From IMG/VR virus record IMGVR_UViG_3300031963_000715, positions 1 through 28,598 of that record: DNA of 28,598 bases; one strand, given 5' to 3'. The DNA is from a virus. The translations under genes were made by a program, and so were the position numbers. Of the stretch, positions 17,698-26,129 are shown piece by piece. Below the pieces are notes generated by a model. The model did not search any database and had not been told where the DNA came from. It worked only from the letters and a program-made list of their open reading frames with translations. Every line of letters starts with the position of its first letter. The stretch's first letter is position 1.

Positions 17698-19797
17698 ATG
17701 GAAAGCGAAGGAATTGATCTTGGTCACGTTGGCAGTGGCGGAGTGAGGGCTGATGGTCTCCAGAACGTGCTCATTGGCATGGGCACTGGTCGTGACAAGG
17801 CGCAATATACTAAAACTACAGCCACAGTATTTCTGGCACAAGAAGAACTAGAAAATCTTTATGGTGAATGGCTTCCTCGTCGCATTGTTGATATTTATGC
17901 TGACCAGGCCACTCGAAAAGGCTTCAAAGTATTGTTTGGTGGCGATGGCGTTAGGGCCGAAGAAGTGCAAGGAATTGAGCAAGTAATTGAAGACCTCTAC
18001 ATCCTCGAACATCTCAACCTCGCAGCGAAAAACTCCCGCCTTTATGGGGGTGCTTGCCTACTTCTTTTTATTGACGATGGGCGTCCCGCTTACATGCCTG
18101 TCGATAAACGTAATATACGTCGCGTCGAAGACATTGAATGTTTGGATAGATGGCAAATTGCTCCCGTTATCAACGAAGAAAACCTCTACGACTATTCAAA
18201 AGCCACTTATTATCAGATCATCTCTGGAGATTTAATTAACCAGCCACAATTGTCCTACATTCACAAGGATAGGATTCTTCGCTTTGACGGGGATTGGCTT
18301 CCTTATCGCATTCGGCAAAGGAACTATGGATGGGGCATGAGCAGCTTGCAGACTGTTTATGACAGCTTCAGGCATTATTGGACGGGATTGAATTCAGCGG
18401 CCACGCTTCTCACTGAGTTTGATATTTTTGTTCATAAAGTGAGGGGCCTGGCAGCGATGCTTGCTGCTGGCAAAGAAAGCTCCATTCGTGATCGCCTGCA
18501 GGTGAATGATATGAGCAAAAGCATTTATCGCGGCTACGCGATTGATGCGGAGAAAGAGGAGCTTGAATTTATTAGTCGCAACTTTGGTGGCATTGGAGAA
18601 ATCTTAGAAAAGCTGCGCGTTGATATTATTGGCGCCAGCAAGATTCCTCACACTGTTTTGTTTGGCGAAAGTCCGAGTGGTCTTGGTTCCACTGGTCGCA
18701 GCGAAGAACGTGACTTCGCAAAGATGCTTGCTGATTATCAAAGCGTCAATTTCAAGCGGCCGATGAAGAAGCTGCTTGAATACATCATGCTCAGCAAAGA
18801 AGGCCCGACGAAAGGAGAACTGCCCGAATCATGGCGCATCTCCTTTAATCCATTGTTCGAGCTTAATGAGCGCGAAATGGCTGACGTACGGGCGCGTGTG
18901 GCGGCTGTAGACGGCCGTTACATCCAGCTCGGTGTACTGAGTCCCAAGGAGGTGGCGGATGCCCGTTATAGCGGTTCTGAGTGGAGCATGGAGCTTACGC
19001 TTGATCCGTCCGTAGTGCGGGAACTTCCTGCTCAAGCTGGGGGTGGCTCCACTCAAGATGGGGGTGGGAAAGGCAAGCTTGCAGTGCCTCCTGGCGGCCG
19101 CGATCCCATGAATGAGGAGAACGGCACTCTTCCCATGGATGGAAGCAGGGAAGTAGAGGACAGCCGGGAGGATAGCGCTGGGCTTTATTTGCCTGGCGAT
19201 CTTGAGAAAGTGCGTGGCGACGTAAAATTCACGGACGAAGCATTGCATTCACGAGCAGTGAGTGCCGCCAAGGCTAAGTTCAAAGTGTGGCCTTCCGCCT
19301 ATGCCAGCGGTTACGTCGTACAACAGTACAAGCAAATGTACAAGAAGAAGCATGGCTCGCTGAGCGGAGCTTTCAAGAGCGACGAGCAGGAGCTTCATGC
19401 CGATGATCTTGATAAGTGGTTTAAGGAGAAATGGGTGAGGATTGGCGCTAATGGCGAAATCCTTGGTCCATGTGGTGCTCGCGAGGAAAAAGAAGGCAAG
19501 CCTAAATGCCTGCCGCAAGCCAAGGCGCAAGCCATGAGCAAAGAAGAGCGTCAAACAATTGTTGCTCGCAAACGCAAGGCCGATCCTGATCCCGAACGTA
19601 AAGGCCCAGCTAAGAATGTGAGCAGCAAAGTTGATGCAATGGAGCCCATGAAAGTCGAAGGCTTGATTCTTTCCGACCTTGACGAAGCCGCATTGATTAG
19701 CGCCGAGGATATCGACGCTGCATTGAATCAATGGAAGGAGGAAGCGCCTGAGCGTTTCAAGGATATTCTGGAGGCTGAAGATGCAAGGCCTGAATGA
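17698..19797 (+). CDS. Portal protein (DUF1073-like) with fused C-terminal domain
   Basis: A 699-residue portal, the ring through which DNA enters the head. Residues about 40-440 match the DUF1073 portal pattern: TATVFLAQEELENLYGEW near 42, RRIVDIYADQATRKGF near 60, a KNSRLYGGACLLL segment near 110, HKDRILRFDGDWLPYR near 190, IPHTVLFGESPSGLGSTG near 318 and FNPLFELNERE near 382. From about 515 a second unit begins: KAKFKVWPSAYASGYV, a tyrosine-rich helix, DDLDKWFKEKWVRIG and a basic lysine-rich end. This resembles the DUF5872-type module common in phage and giant-virus proteins, giving a length well above a plain portal. The final acidic tail overlaps the next gene by 17 bases. Confidence 0.85.
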   Translation: MESEGIDLGHVGSGGVRADGLQNVLIGMGTGRDKAQYTKTTATVFLAQEELENLYGEWLPRRIVDIYADQATRKGFKVLFGGDGVRAEEVQGIEQVIEDLYILEHLNLAAKNSRLYGGACLLLFIDDGRPAYMPVDKRNIRRVEDIECLDRWQIAPVINEENLYDYSKATYYQIISGDLINQPQLSYIHKDRILRFDGDWLPYRIRQRNYGWGMSSLQTVYDSFRHYWTGLNSAATLLTEFDIFVHKVRGLAAMLAAGKESSIRDRLQVNDMSKSIYRGYAIDAEKEELEFISRNFGGIGEILEKLRVDIIGASKIPHTVLFGESPSGLGSTGRSEERDFAKMLADYQSVNFKRPMKKLLEYIMLSKEGPTKGELPESWRISFNPLFELNEREMADVRARVAAVDGRYIQLGVLSPKEVADARYSGSEWSMELTLDPSVVRELPAQAGGGSTQDGGGKGKLAVPPGGRDPMNEENGTLPMDGSREVEDSREDSAGLYLPGDLEKVRGDVKFTDEALHSRAVSAAKAKFKVWPSAYASGYVVQQYKQMYKKKHGSLSGAFKSDEQELHADDLDKWFKEKWVRIGANGEILGPCGAREEKEGKPKCLPQAKAQAMSKEERQTIVARKRKADPDPERKGPAKNVSSKVDAMEPMKVEGLILSDLDEAALISAEDIDAALNQWKEEAPERFKDILEAEDARPE

Positions 19798-20464
19798 TTT
19801 ATCAACGTTCGCTGCCGCTCTTGAACAGCGCCTTGACCAATCCTCATGGCGCTACGATCCCGTTAGTGGCCGTTATCGCGGAAGTAACGGACGCTTCCTT
19901 AGTCAGTCTGCCGTTGAAGCTTTGGTTGATGGTCGAATTAACAAGCTTGGCACTTTGCTACGTCGTCTTACAAACATGCTTAGCAACGGCGATATTACGC
20001 TGGTTCAATGGCAAGAAAGCGTAAGAGAAGCACTTAAGCTTGCGCATGTACAAGCAGCGATCATCGGCAATGGTGGCAGGGACAATATGCAGGCTTCGGA
20101 TTGGGGCCGCATCGGTCAGCGCCTTCGTGCGGAATACCGTTATCTGGAGGGTTTTGCTCGCGATCTTCTGGCTGGGAGCATTTCTGCTCCCATGGCTATT
20201 GCTCGTATCGGCATGTATTCTCAAGCTGTGCGAGGTTCTTACTGGGAAGGCACCACAATTCGTCAGGAGAAGCAAGGGTATAGCTTGATGCGACGCATCC
20301 TCGATCCGCAGGCGAAGCATTGTGACGATTGCTTACGCTATGCAGGGCGAGGAGCTGTTCCCATTGGAAGTCTGCCTATGCCAGGCCAGCGGTGTGCTTG
20401 TATGTCCAATTGCAAATGCAGCGTAAAATACATGCGTCAACAAGCGCCAGTTGTGGCAGTGTGA
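19781..20464 (+). CDS. Head morphogenesis protein (SPP1 gp7 / Mu gpF-like)
   Basis: A 227-residue protein overlapping the portal end. The body is helical, with RLRAEYRYLEGFARDLLAG and ARIGMYSQAVRG; the end has HCDDCLRYAGRGAVP, then PGQRCACMSNCKCSV. The cysteine-rich ending (CxxC, then CxC, then CxC) matches the metal-binding C terminus of the SPP1 gp7 / Mu F head morphogenesis proteins, which bind the portal and help start capsid assembly. The gene position right after the portal is standard for this function. Confidence 0.75.
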   Translation: MQGLNDLSTFAAALEQRLDQSSWRYDPVSGRYRGSNGRFLSQSAVEALVDGRINKLGTLLRRLTNMLSNGDITLVQWQESVREALKLAHVQAAIIGNGGRDNMQASDWGRIGQRLRAEYRYLEGFARDLLAGSISAPMAIARIGMYSQAVRGSYWEGTTIRQEKQGYSLMRRILDPQAKHCDDCLRYAGRGAVPIGSLPMPGQRCACMSNCKCSVKYMRQQAPVVAV

Positions 20465-20466
20465 GC

Positions 20467-21192
20467 ATGGATGTTTTAGTTGGAAGCACTGGCCTGATTG
20501 GCAGAGTGTTGCGCGAGCATCATGACTTTGGCTACCTTTTCAATTCTGAAAACATTCATTTAGCACCGTCGCTGAAACAGGATATTGACAGGCTTTATTT
20601 GGCTTGTTTACCGGCGGAGAAGTGGAAGGCAAATCAAGCACCAATGGCCGATTTCGACAATATGTACTACGTCTTGACAAAAATGAGACTATGGAAGCCC
20701 AAGGAAATCATCCTTTATTCCACCATTGACATCTATAGTCAAACTTATAAATATGTGGAAAACTTTCCAGAAATCCATGGCATTAATTATGGATCCACAC
20801 GCTATATTTTTGAGCTGCTAGTTAAGGCCACATTCCCAGAAGCCGTAATTACCATCATTCGCCTCCCTGCATTGTTTCATAGGCGCATTAAGAAAAACAT
20901 TCTGTTTGATCTTCTCAATGGCAACAACATTGAAAAAATTAATGCCAATTCTTGTTACCAATGGTACGACTTAAAGGACTTATGGCTTCACACTGAAGCC
21001 TGTCAAAAAGGCGGAGAGCATCAATGGTTCTCTGAGCCTGTTGAAACTTTAGAGATTATTGACCGATGGTTTCCATGGGCGAAGACAGTCGTCGATTGTG
21101 GACCACGCATTGAATACAATTATGGGCCTTATTTTTCCAGTAAAGAAACCACTTTGAAAAAGATGGAGGCATTTATTAATGCTTGGAATTAG
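20467..21192 (+). CDS. SDR-type NAD-dependent sugar epimerase/dehydratase-like protein
   Basis: A 241-residue protein, start ATG 20467 two bases after the previous stop. DVLVGSTGLIGRVLREH at the N terminus is a Gly-rich NAD(P)-binding loop. EIILYSTIDIY near 80 is the serine/strand region of extended SDRs, and INYGSTRYIFE near 105 takes the place of the catalytic YxxxK; Arg replaces Lys here. The later VITIIRLPALFH fits the substrate domain. It could act on a nucleotide sugar, or have lost catalysis. It is the first gene of the sugar/glycan cassette and overlaps the next by 14 bases. Confidence 0.65.
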   Translation: MDVLVGSTGLIGRVLREHHDFGYLFNSENIHLAPSLKQDIDRLYLACLPAEKWKANQAPMADFDNMYYVLTKMRLWKPKEIILYSTIDIYSQTYKYVENFPEIHGINYGSTRYIFELLVKATFPEAVITIIRLPALFHRRIKKNILFDLLNGNNIEKINANSCYQWYDLKDLWLHTEACQKGGEHQWFSEPVETLEIIDRWFPWAKTVVDCGPRIEYNYGPYFSSKETTLKKMEAFINAWN

Positions 21193-21919
21193 TGCGATTG
21201 GCTGGAAAGATGAAGAAGAGCATGAAATCTTAAGCGCCAATGCCGGCGCTTTTAATTTCATTGAAATTGTTCCGTCTCGTATTTTTGCCAGAAACGAAGA
21301 CTTTGGCGATATTGCAAAGCGCTATCGAGAGCATTACGGGCTTTGGGCGTATTCTGCTCAGTCATTGTTCTATTACACCAACGTGGCAAGCTTTGAAGAC
21401 ACCGCCGCTACTTCGGAGCATTTGCTGCGTGTGATAAAGCTTGGCAGCACCATGGGCATCAAGCGCTTTGTCCTAGGCAGTCCTGCGTTGCGCAGAGGGA
21501 GTCCATCATGCCTGATGGAAGTATTGAAGCGGATGGACGCAGTATTGGATGCCAATGACGCCATTCTTTGCATCGAGCCAATTGCAAAAGTATTTGGCGG
21601 AAAGTATTTTCACACAGTTGAAGAGATTGTCAATCACATTGACTTCTATAACTTGCGCAATGTGAAGACAATGCTTGATACAAATAATGCTTGGCTGCAA
21701 GGAGATAGTCCCGTGAAAATCATCAAGCATTATTTTCGCTTCATTGCTCATGTGCATATTAGTGACACAGATAATGGTCCAATTCTCAATCAATATGAGC
21801 ACAAGCAAGTCAAACTCCTTCTAAATGCAAGCAGCTACGAAGGCGGCGTCACCCGTGAGCTGATTAATGCCAATCAGCACGATCGAGAATATCCGTTGTT
21901 TAGGCAGCTTTATGGCTAA
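21179..21919 (+). CDS. Sugar isomerase/epimerase-like TIM barrel
   Basis: A 246-residue protein of the xylose isomerase-like (AP endonuclease 2) family. FIEIVPSRIF is an early strand with Glu, ILCIEPIAKVFGG near 125 carries the second Glu, KTMLDTNNAW near 165 the Asp, and FIAHVHISDTDNGP near 195 the HxH-D cluster; these residues bind a divalent metal. Such enzymes isomerise keto and aldo sugars or inositol derivatives. Its length is on the short side but complete. It follows the SDR-type gene with a 14-base overlap and converges on the FAD gene. Confidence 0.75.
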   Translation: MLGISAIGWKDEEEHEILSANAGAFNFIEIVPSRIFARNEDFGDIAKRYREHYGLWAYSAQSLFYYTNVASFEDTAATSEHLLRVIKLGSTMGIKRFVLGSPALRRGSPSCLMEVLKRMDAVLDANDAILCIEPIAKVFGGKYFHTVEEIVNHIDFYNLRNVKTMLDTNNAWLQGDSPVKIIKHYFRFIAHVHISDTDNGPILNQYEHKQVKLLLNASSYEGGVTRELINANQHDREYPLFRQLYG

Positions 21920-21939
21920 GCAATAATTTGCTTAGCCAT
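21912..21939. terminator. 12-bp perfect stem at convergent gene ends
   Basis: ATGGCTAAGCAA (21912-21923), loop TAAT, TTGCTTAGCCAT (21928-21939). The plus-strand gene stops inside it (TAA 21917-21919) and the minus-strand gene ends at 21916, so both coding ends lie in a symmetric hairpin that could terminate in both directions. Flanking T-tracts are weak. Confidence 0.6.
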
Positions 21940-22863
21940 GCTTTCAATGGCATAGATACCCTGGATCTTGCCCGTGAAGAAAGAGAATAGATTTTCATCT
22001 TGACGCATCAATGGCGTGCGATTAGCGCTACAGTCTTTCGTCTTCGCTTTAATTGAAAGAGTGGGGAATAGATAGTCAAAGCTATCGGCAAAGTCTGGCC
22101 AATAACGTTCCACGTGTTGCTCAATTAATTGCCTTGCGTTGTCCGCATTGTCGAGCGAGTTATCGCTCATGACGCTATGCCTTACGTGACTCAATGAGAA
22201 GCATTTGTCGTTGTATGGATAGATGGAAAACAGTTCTCCATCTATATAGGTGAGGGCGCCGAACGGAAGAGGGGTTTTGGGGCGATAAATAAACATTGCC
22301 ACTGCTTCAAAGAAATGAGAGGGCAATGGCCCCAAGAGGGCATTGTTGGTGCAGTCGAAAACAAAATCGTAATCTTGCTTCAATGCTTGCAGATTGCATT
22401 GCTGAATTTTCTCTCTTTTGACCAATGGTTCTAGGCGCCATTGAAAATATAGGCTTGCCCCAATGGCATCAATGCGCTTTTCGGGAGTGGCCAGCAAAAG
22501 CGATGTGTGGTTAAAAGCTTGTGGATCTAGCTGTGCATGCGGACCACTCCCAAAAACAATTGAAATGGTTTCAGCATCAAGAAGGCTTTCATCTTCCGAC
22601 ACTGCGTAGTAATTATTCTCTACATCATGAACGAGATCGCCATAATCCTCCATGAAGCGCACAAAAGTGGTGGCGCACAATCGACGAGTGGCGGCATTCC
22701 TGGCGTAGTGGTAGCCGTAGTGCAGCCGATTCTGATTGATAAAAGACGTTTCTGAAATGAGCGTATGGTTCTTTTCGTACAGCGTCACCTCCGCCTCATC
22801 GCGAAAAGCCATTGCCAAATGGCATCCCACCCAGCCGCCACCAATAATTGCAATGCGCTTCAT
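21916..22863 (-). CDS. FAD-dependent oxidoreductase (DAO-type)
   Basis: A 315-residue flavoprotein. RIAIIGGGWVGCHLAMAF is the Rossmann GxGxxG loop for FAD near residue 4-20, VTLYEKNHTLISETSF contains the ribose-binding Glu, and INQNRLHYGYHYARN resembles the active-site segment of DAO family members seen in polysaccharide clusters. The segment YDFVFDCTNNALLG near 170 is the second FAD-contact strand. The closing GKIQGIYAIESMAKQ is typical of the last helix. It probably oxidises or rearranges a sugar or amino group; the substrate is unknown. It is coupled with the next minus gene by a 1-base overlap. Confidence 0.75.
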   Translation of the reverse strand: MKRIAIIGGGWVGCHLAMAFRDEAEVTLYEKNHTLISETSFINQNRLHYGYHYARNAATRRLCATTFVRFMEDYGDLVHDVENNYYAVSEDESLLDAETISIVFGSGPHAQLDPQAFNHTSLLLATPEKRIDAIGASLYFQWRLEPLVKREKIQQCNLQALKQDYDFVFDCTNNALLGPLPSHFFEAVAMFIYRPKTPLPFGALTYIDGELFSIYPYNDKCFSLSHVRHSVMSDNSLDNADNARQLIEQHVERYWPDFADSFDYLFPTLSIKAKTKDCSANRTPLMRQDENLFSFFTGKIQGIYAIESMAKQIIA

Positions 22864-23558
22864 CAGATGTCAATACAAAGGTGGGGCTGTACGCCTTGCC
22901 AATTGCTTTTGGCTTTGGCCAGTTCTAGCTGAGGGAAGTATTCGATACGACGCTGCATACCAGTGCCATAGGGATCTGCGTGCCCTTGATAGTTCCATTC
23001 GTCCGGGCCATGCTTGTCTGGATGATAGATGTGGCATGGTACGTCCTGAAGCTTCCAGAGCATATAGTCCTCGTTGGGAACGCCCCATTGCTTCCATCGC
23101 TGCAGCGCCTCTGGTGAGCTGTCTGTGTTCTTGATGGTCATCAAGCGCTCCTTGTGGGCCATGAGGTAGTCGTGGCGATAAAGACCGATGCTCATGGAGG
23201 GCGTGTGCTTCATTGCCACTTTCTCTGGCGCCTCCACTGGCGGTTCGTAAGCGAGCTGTCTGAACGTGGGGCCTGCAATGCAAGTGTCGTGTAGGAGAAA
23301 CCAATAGGGACTCTCCATTGAATGCTCAACAATCTCAATGAGCGGCGTGTATTCAAAGGAATTTTGCTGCGTCAGCAGCATTGGCACACCTTTGTAGCTG
23401 GTAAAAGCCCTGACGGTTTGCCCTCCATTGACAATCAAAATCTCCTCTGGCTTCAGGCCAGCAGCAAGCAAACTAGGGATAATGACGGGAATAGTATGCG
23501 GAGCAAACTTCTTGCACGTACTAATACAAAAGCGAATTGAGCCTTCTGGAATTGTCAT
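22863..23558 (-). CDS. Glycosyltransferase-like hypothetical protein
   Basis: A 231-residue protein. The start, SIRFCISTCKKFAPHTIPV followed by EEILIVNGGQ, looks like the first strand-helix-strand of a GT-A nucleotide-sugar fold, and PYWFLLHDTCIAGP near 92 gives a D in a position where GT-A enzymes carry a DxD-like motif (here HDTC). GVPNEDYMLWKLQ and HIYHPDKHGPDEW near the end may hold a second metal or acceptor site. I cannot assign a GT family. The context, a minus-strand pair within the glycan cassette, supports but does not prove a sugar-transfer function. Confidence 0.45.
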   Translation of the reverse strand: MTIPEGSIRFCISTCKKFAPHTIPVIIPSLLAAGLKPEEILIVNGGQTVRAFTSYKGVPMLLTQQNSFEYTPLIEIVEHSMESPYWFLLHDTCIAGPTFRQLAYEPPVEAPEKVAMKHTPSMSIGLYRHDYLMAHKERLMTIKNTDSSPEALQRWKQWGVPNEDYMLWKLQDVPCHIYHPDKHGPDEWNYQGHADPYGTGMQRRIEYFPQLELAKAKSNWQGVQPHLCIDI

Positions 23559-23578
23559 TATTTGCGCTGCGTGTCATG

Positions 23579-23587
23579 TGTTACAAT
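23579..23587 (+). promoter_or_regulatory. Extended -10-like promoter element
   Basis: TGTTACAAT (23579-23587) has a TG dinucleotide one base before TACAAT, as in extended -10 promoters. It lies in the divergent gap before the HNH and glycosyltransferase genes; no good -35 is seen. Confidence 0.35.
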
Positions 23588-23604
23588 GAGGTGGACTAGC
23601 GAGT

Positions 23605-24159
23605 TTGCCGCTCCTAGTCCGTGATCAACTCACCCAGAATGAGCCGATGCTGCACTGTAAACCACTTCCTCCGCTTTGTCGGATTCGACATCTTCTTGCG
23701 TTGAGAAAAGATGGAATCTTGATCTGGAAAAGACCCACCAGTAACAGGGTGCGCCCAGGTCAAGTGGCAGGACGATGGAACAAGGGCTACAGAGTGGTAA
23801 GTATCGACGGGCATAGCTATGGTATTCATCGAATCGTTTGGGCTCTGTCAAATGGGATGGATCCTGGCGACCTTGAAATAGACCACAAAAATGGAAACCC
23901 GTCTGATAATCGCCCTTGCAATTTAAGAGCGTGCACCAGGCAGCAGAACACGTTAAACGTCAAGATGAGATCGGACAACACGAGTGGTGCAAGGGGAGTC
24001 TCTTTCGATCCTTCGTCAATCAAAAATCCTTGGAGGGCATATATTCGCAGTAAAAGACTTGGTAGATTTCCAAGCAGAGAAGCCGCTATGGACGCATTGT
24101 TGAAGGCTGTTAGACGCGATCAAGACCTGGCTTTTTACTACAAAGAAAAGACGGACTAA
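23605..24159 (+). CDS. HNH homing endonuclease with AP2-like DNA-binding domain
   Basis: A protein of about 170-184 residues. The HNH core reads YRVVSIDGHSYGIHRIVWAL, then EIDHKNGNPSDNRPCNLR and TRQQNTLNV: His in DGHSYGIHR, Asp-His in IDHKNG and Asn in DNRxxNLR/QNTLN are the metal and catalytic set. The C-terminal part, SGARGVSFDPSS...WRAYIRSKRLGRFPSREAA, is an AP2-type DNA-binding domain. HNH-AP2 proteins are mobile genes of phages. It sits between the minus-strand pair and the GT4 gene. Start uncertain: TTG 23605, or ATG 23647, which trims a non-conserved N terminus. Confidence 0.8.
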   Translation: MPLLVRDQLTQNEPMLHCKPLPPLCRIRHLLALRKDGILIWKRPTSNRVRPGQVAGRWNKGYRVVSIDGHSYGIHRIVWALSNGMDPGDLEIDHKNGNPSDNRPCNLRACTRQQNTLNVKMRSDNTSGARGVSFDPSSIKNPWRAYIRSKRLGRFPSREAAMDALLKAVRRDQDLAFYYKEKTD

Positions 24160-24174
24160 GATTGCGGGAGTCTT

Positions 24175-25407
24175 GTGATTCCTATGAAAAAGATTCTCTA
24201 CGCAGGCGACGTCGGAGTACAAACGGGATTTGGGCGAGTTGCCGAGTACCTAATTCCAGCGCTCGCGGAGGAATATGAAGTACATGCGTTATGCACCAAC
24301 TGGCACGGAGACCCTTCTCCTATGCAGCAGCATTGCAAAATGTATCCAGCAATGGCGCATGGGAATGATCCTTTTGGGTCTCATCGTATTGCGAGCGTAA
24401 TTCAAGCAATAAAGCCGGATCTGGTATGGATTACAAACGACATCTGGATTGCATTGAGTCTATGGGAAAATGCCAAGCCACTTAGGGAGAAGCTTGGCTT
24501 CAAATGGTTTGTGTACACTCCTATTGATTCGTATGGATTGTTCCCAAATCTCACTCCCCCAATGATGGAATGGGACGGCTTGGCCACTTACACCAAATTT
24601 GCTAAAAAAGAACTAGAGATCATGGGTTATACAAAGCCCATTCGCATTATCGGTCACGGCACTGACTTCACCAAATTCTTCCCGATGGACAAGAAGGAGT
24701 GTCGAAAGATCTTGGGAGTACCGGACGATGTGTTTGTTGTCTTTAACGGAAACAGAAATCAACCCAGAAAGCGCATTGACCTGACGATTAAAGCCTTTAT
24801 CAAGTTTGCCAAGGACAAAGATGATGCTCGCCTTTGGTTGAACATGGGAGCAAAAGATCTTGGCTGGCCAATCATTGATCTCTTCAAGCGAGTGGCTCGC
24901 GATGAAGGTTTTGATGCCACTGGCAAGCTTATTTTGACAAGCCCGCACTATTCAGTGGACAATTGTCTTCCCATTGAACAACTTAATCAAGTGTATAACG
25001 CTGCTGATATTGGCATTAACACTTGCATTGGCGAAGGATGGGGCCTGGTCAACTCGGAGCACGGTGCCACTGGCGTGGCGCAAGTGGTTCCTGATCATAC
25101 GAGCTTGGCTGAAATCTTTGATGAGATGCCTCGCATTGAATGCAATGCCAGTGAAACCGACAGAAACTATGGGCTTGAGCGATTATTGCCAGACCCTGAG
25201 TGCGCCGCCGATATCCTCACTTATTACTATGAGAATCGCGACATTTTGAAGCAGCATGGTCAATGGTGCTATAACCGTCTCCATGAAGAGCCCTTTACTT
25301 GGCCCTATATTCAGCAGCAGCTCAAGGATGCAGTGAATGAAACACTAGCTGTCAAGCCTGCGGAGCCTGAATTTAAAGGCTTTGGCACTCCCGCAAAAAT
25401 CGCCTGA
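24175..25407 (+). CDS. Glycosyltransferase family 4 (GT-B)
   Basis: A 410-residue GT-B enzyme. The N-terminal domain starts KKILYAGDVGVQTGFGRV, a Gly-rich loop for the acceptor side. The C-terminal domain has VVFNGNRNQPRKRIDLTIKA near 190, the family's conserved RKxxDLxIxAF region, and INTCIGEGWGLVNSEHGA near 285, the E-x7-E motif (E in GEGWG and in NSEHG) that holds the nucleotide sugar. It would transfer a sugar from an NDP-sugar onto a glycan, lipid or protein. Start is GTG 24175, with GGGAG four bases away, or ATG 24184, which is more conserved but farther from that site. It is the first of three transferase-type genes on +. Confidence 0.85.
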   Translation: MIPMKKILYAGDVGVQTGFGRVAEYLIPALAEEYEVHALCTNWHGDPSPMQQHCKMYPAMAHGNDPFGSHRIASVIQAIKPDLVWITNDIWIALSLWENAKPLREKLGFKWFVYTPIDSYGLFPNLTPPMMEWDGLATYTKFAKKELEIMGYTKPIRIIGHGTDFTKFFPMDKKECRKILGVPDDVFVVFNGNRNQPRKRIDLTIKAFIKFAKDKDDARLWLNMGAKDLGWPIIDLFKRVARDEGFDATGKLILTSPHYSVDNCLPIEQLNQVYNAADIGINTCIGEGWGLVNSEHGATGVAQVVPDHTSLAEIFDEMPRIECNASETDRNYGLERLLPDPECAADILTYYYENRDILKQHGQWCYNRLHEEPFTWPYIQQQLKDAVNETLAVKPAEPEFKGFGTPAKIA

Positions 25408-25412
25408 TCGCC

Positions 25413-26129
25413 ATGCAGATTTCACAAATCTTTCTTTCCACTGATCCAACGGAAGAGCTGAGCCCATTTCTTAAGCACGCCACTGGCACCATTGATGCGT
25501 GCTTCCCCAGTGCGGAGCATGTCATTTACAGCGACGCTTCACTGCGTGCTTTTATTGCGGAAAACTATGGGGAAGAAGTGGCGTGGGCATATGATTGCCT
25601 GGTGCCATTTTCTTACAAAGCAGATCTTGGGCGGTTTTGCTTGTTAAACAAACTTGGTGGCTGGTATTTTGATATTGGCGTGAGGGCTTTCAATGCAGTG
25701 GATCTTGGCGACCGCATTGAATTCTTGGCGTTCCGCGATATTCAACGCTTTAGTTATACCAGTTGGGCGTGTGCCACGACTGTACTCTATTCCAAGCCTG
25801 ATAACAAGGCTTTGCAGACTGCCATTGAAATGATTGTGGCAAATTGCAAAGAGCAATACTATGGCATCACGCCACTGTGCCCCACTGGCCCAACGCTATT
25901 AGGCAAGGCGCTTGCTTTCAATGGAAGCCAGGCTAATTTTGTCTATGGCGACTATCTGGAACTCACTCCCACGTATGGTCAAAAGAACAGAGGGTTTGTC
26001 TTGCCTGATGGTACGATCATGGCTTGGAGCAAGCCCGCAGGAGGTGGGGACCTTACGGGCTTGGGGGCTAAAGGCGTGAACAATTACAACGAGCTTTGGG
26101 CAGCGAGGAAAGTGTATGCAGCCGTCTGA
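25413..26129 (+). CDS. GT32-like glycosyltransferase with altered DxD
   Basis: A 238-residue GT-A protein. SAEHVIYSDASLRAF is the early segment, and SYKADLGRFCLLNKLGGWYF followed by DIGV near 70-90 is the hallmark of the GT32 family, where AxxSDxxRxxxLxxxGGxYxDxD carries the sugar-nucleotide and metal contacts. Here the final DxD reads DIG, so the second Asp is missing. SWACATTVLYSKPDN and PTGPTLLG also fit the family. It may use the remaining Asp or have weak activity. It follows the GT4 gene by five bases and overlaps the DUF4422 gene by 14. Confidence 0.7.
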   Translation: MQISQIFLSTDPTEELSPFLKHATGTIDACFPSAEHVIYSDASLRAFIAENYGEEVAWAYDCLVPFSYKADLGRFCLLNKLGGWYFDIGVRAFNAVDLGDRIEFLAFRDIQRFSYTSWACATTVLYSKPDNKALQTAIEMIVANCKEQYYGITPLCPTGPTLLGKALAFNGSQANFVYGDYLELTPTYGQKNRGFVLPDGTIMAWSKPAGGGDLTGLGAKGVNNYNELWAARKVYAAV

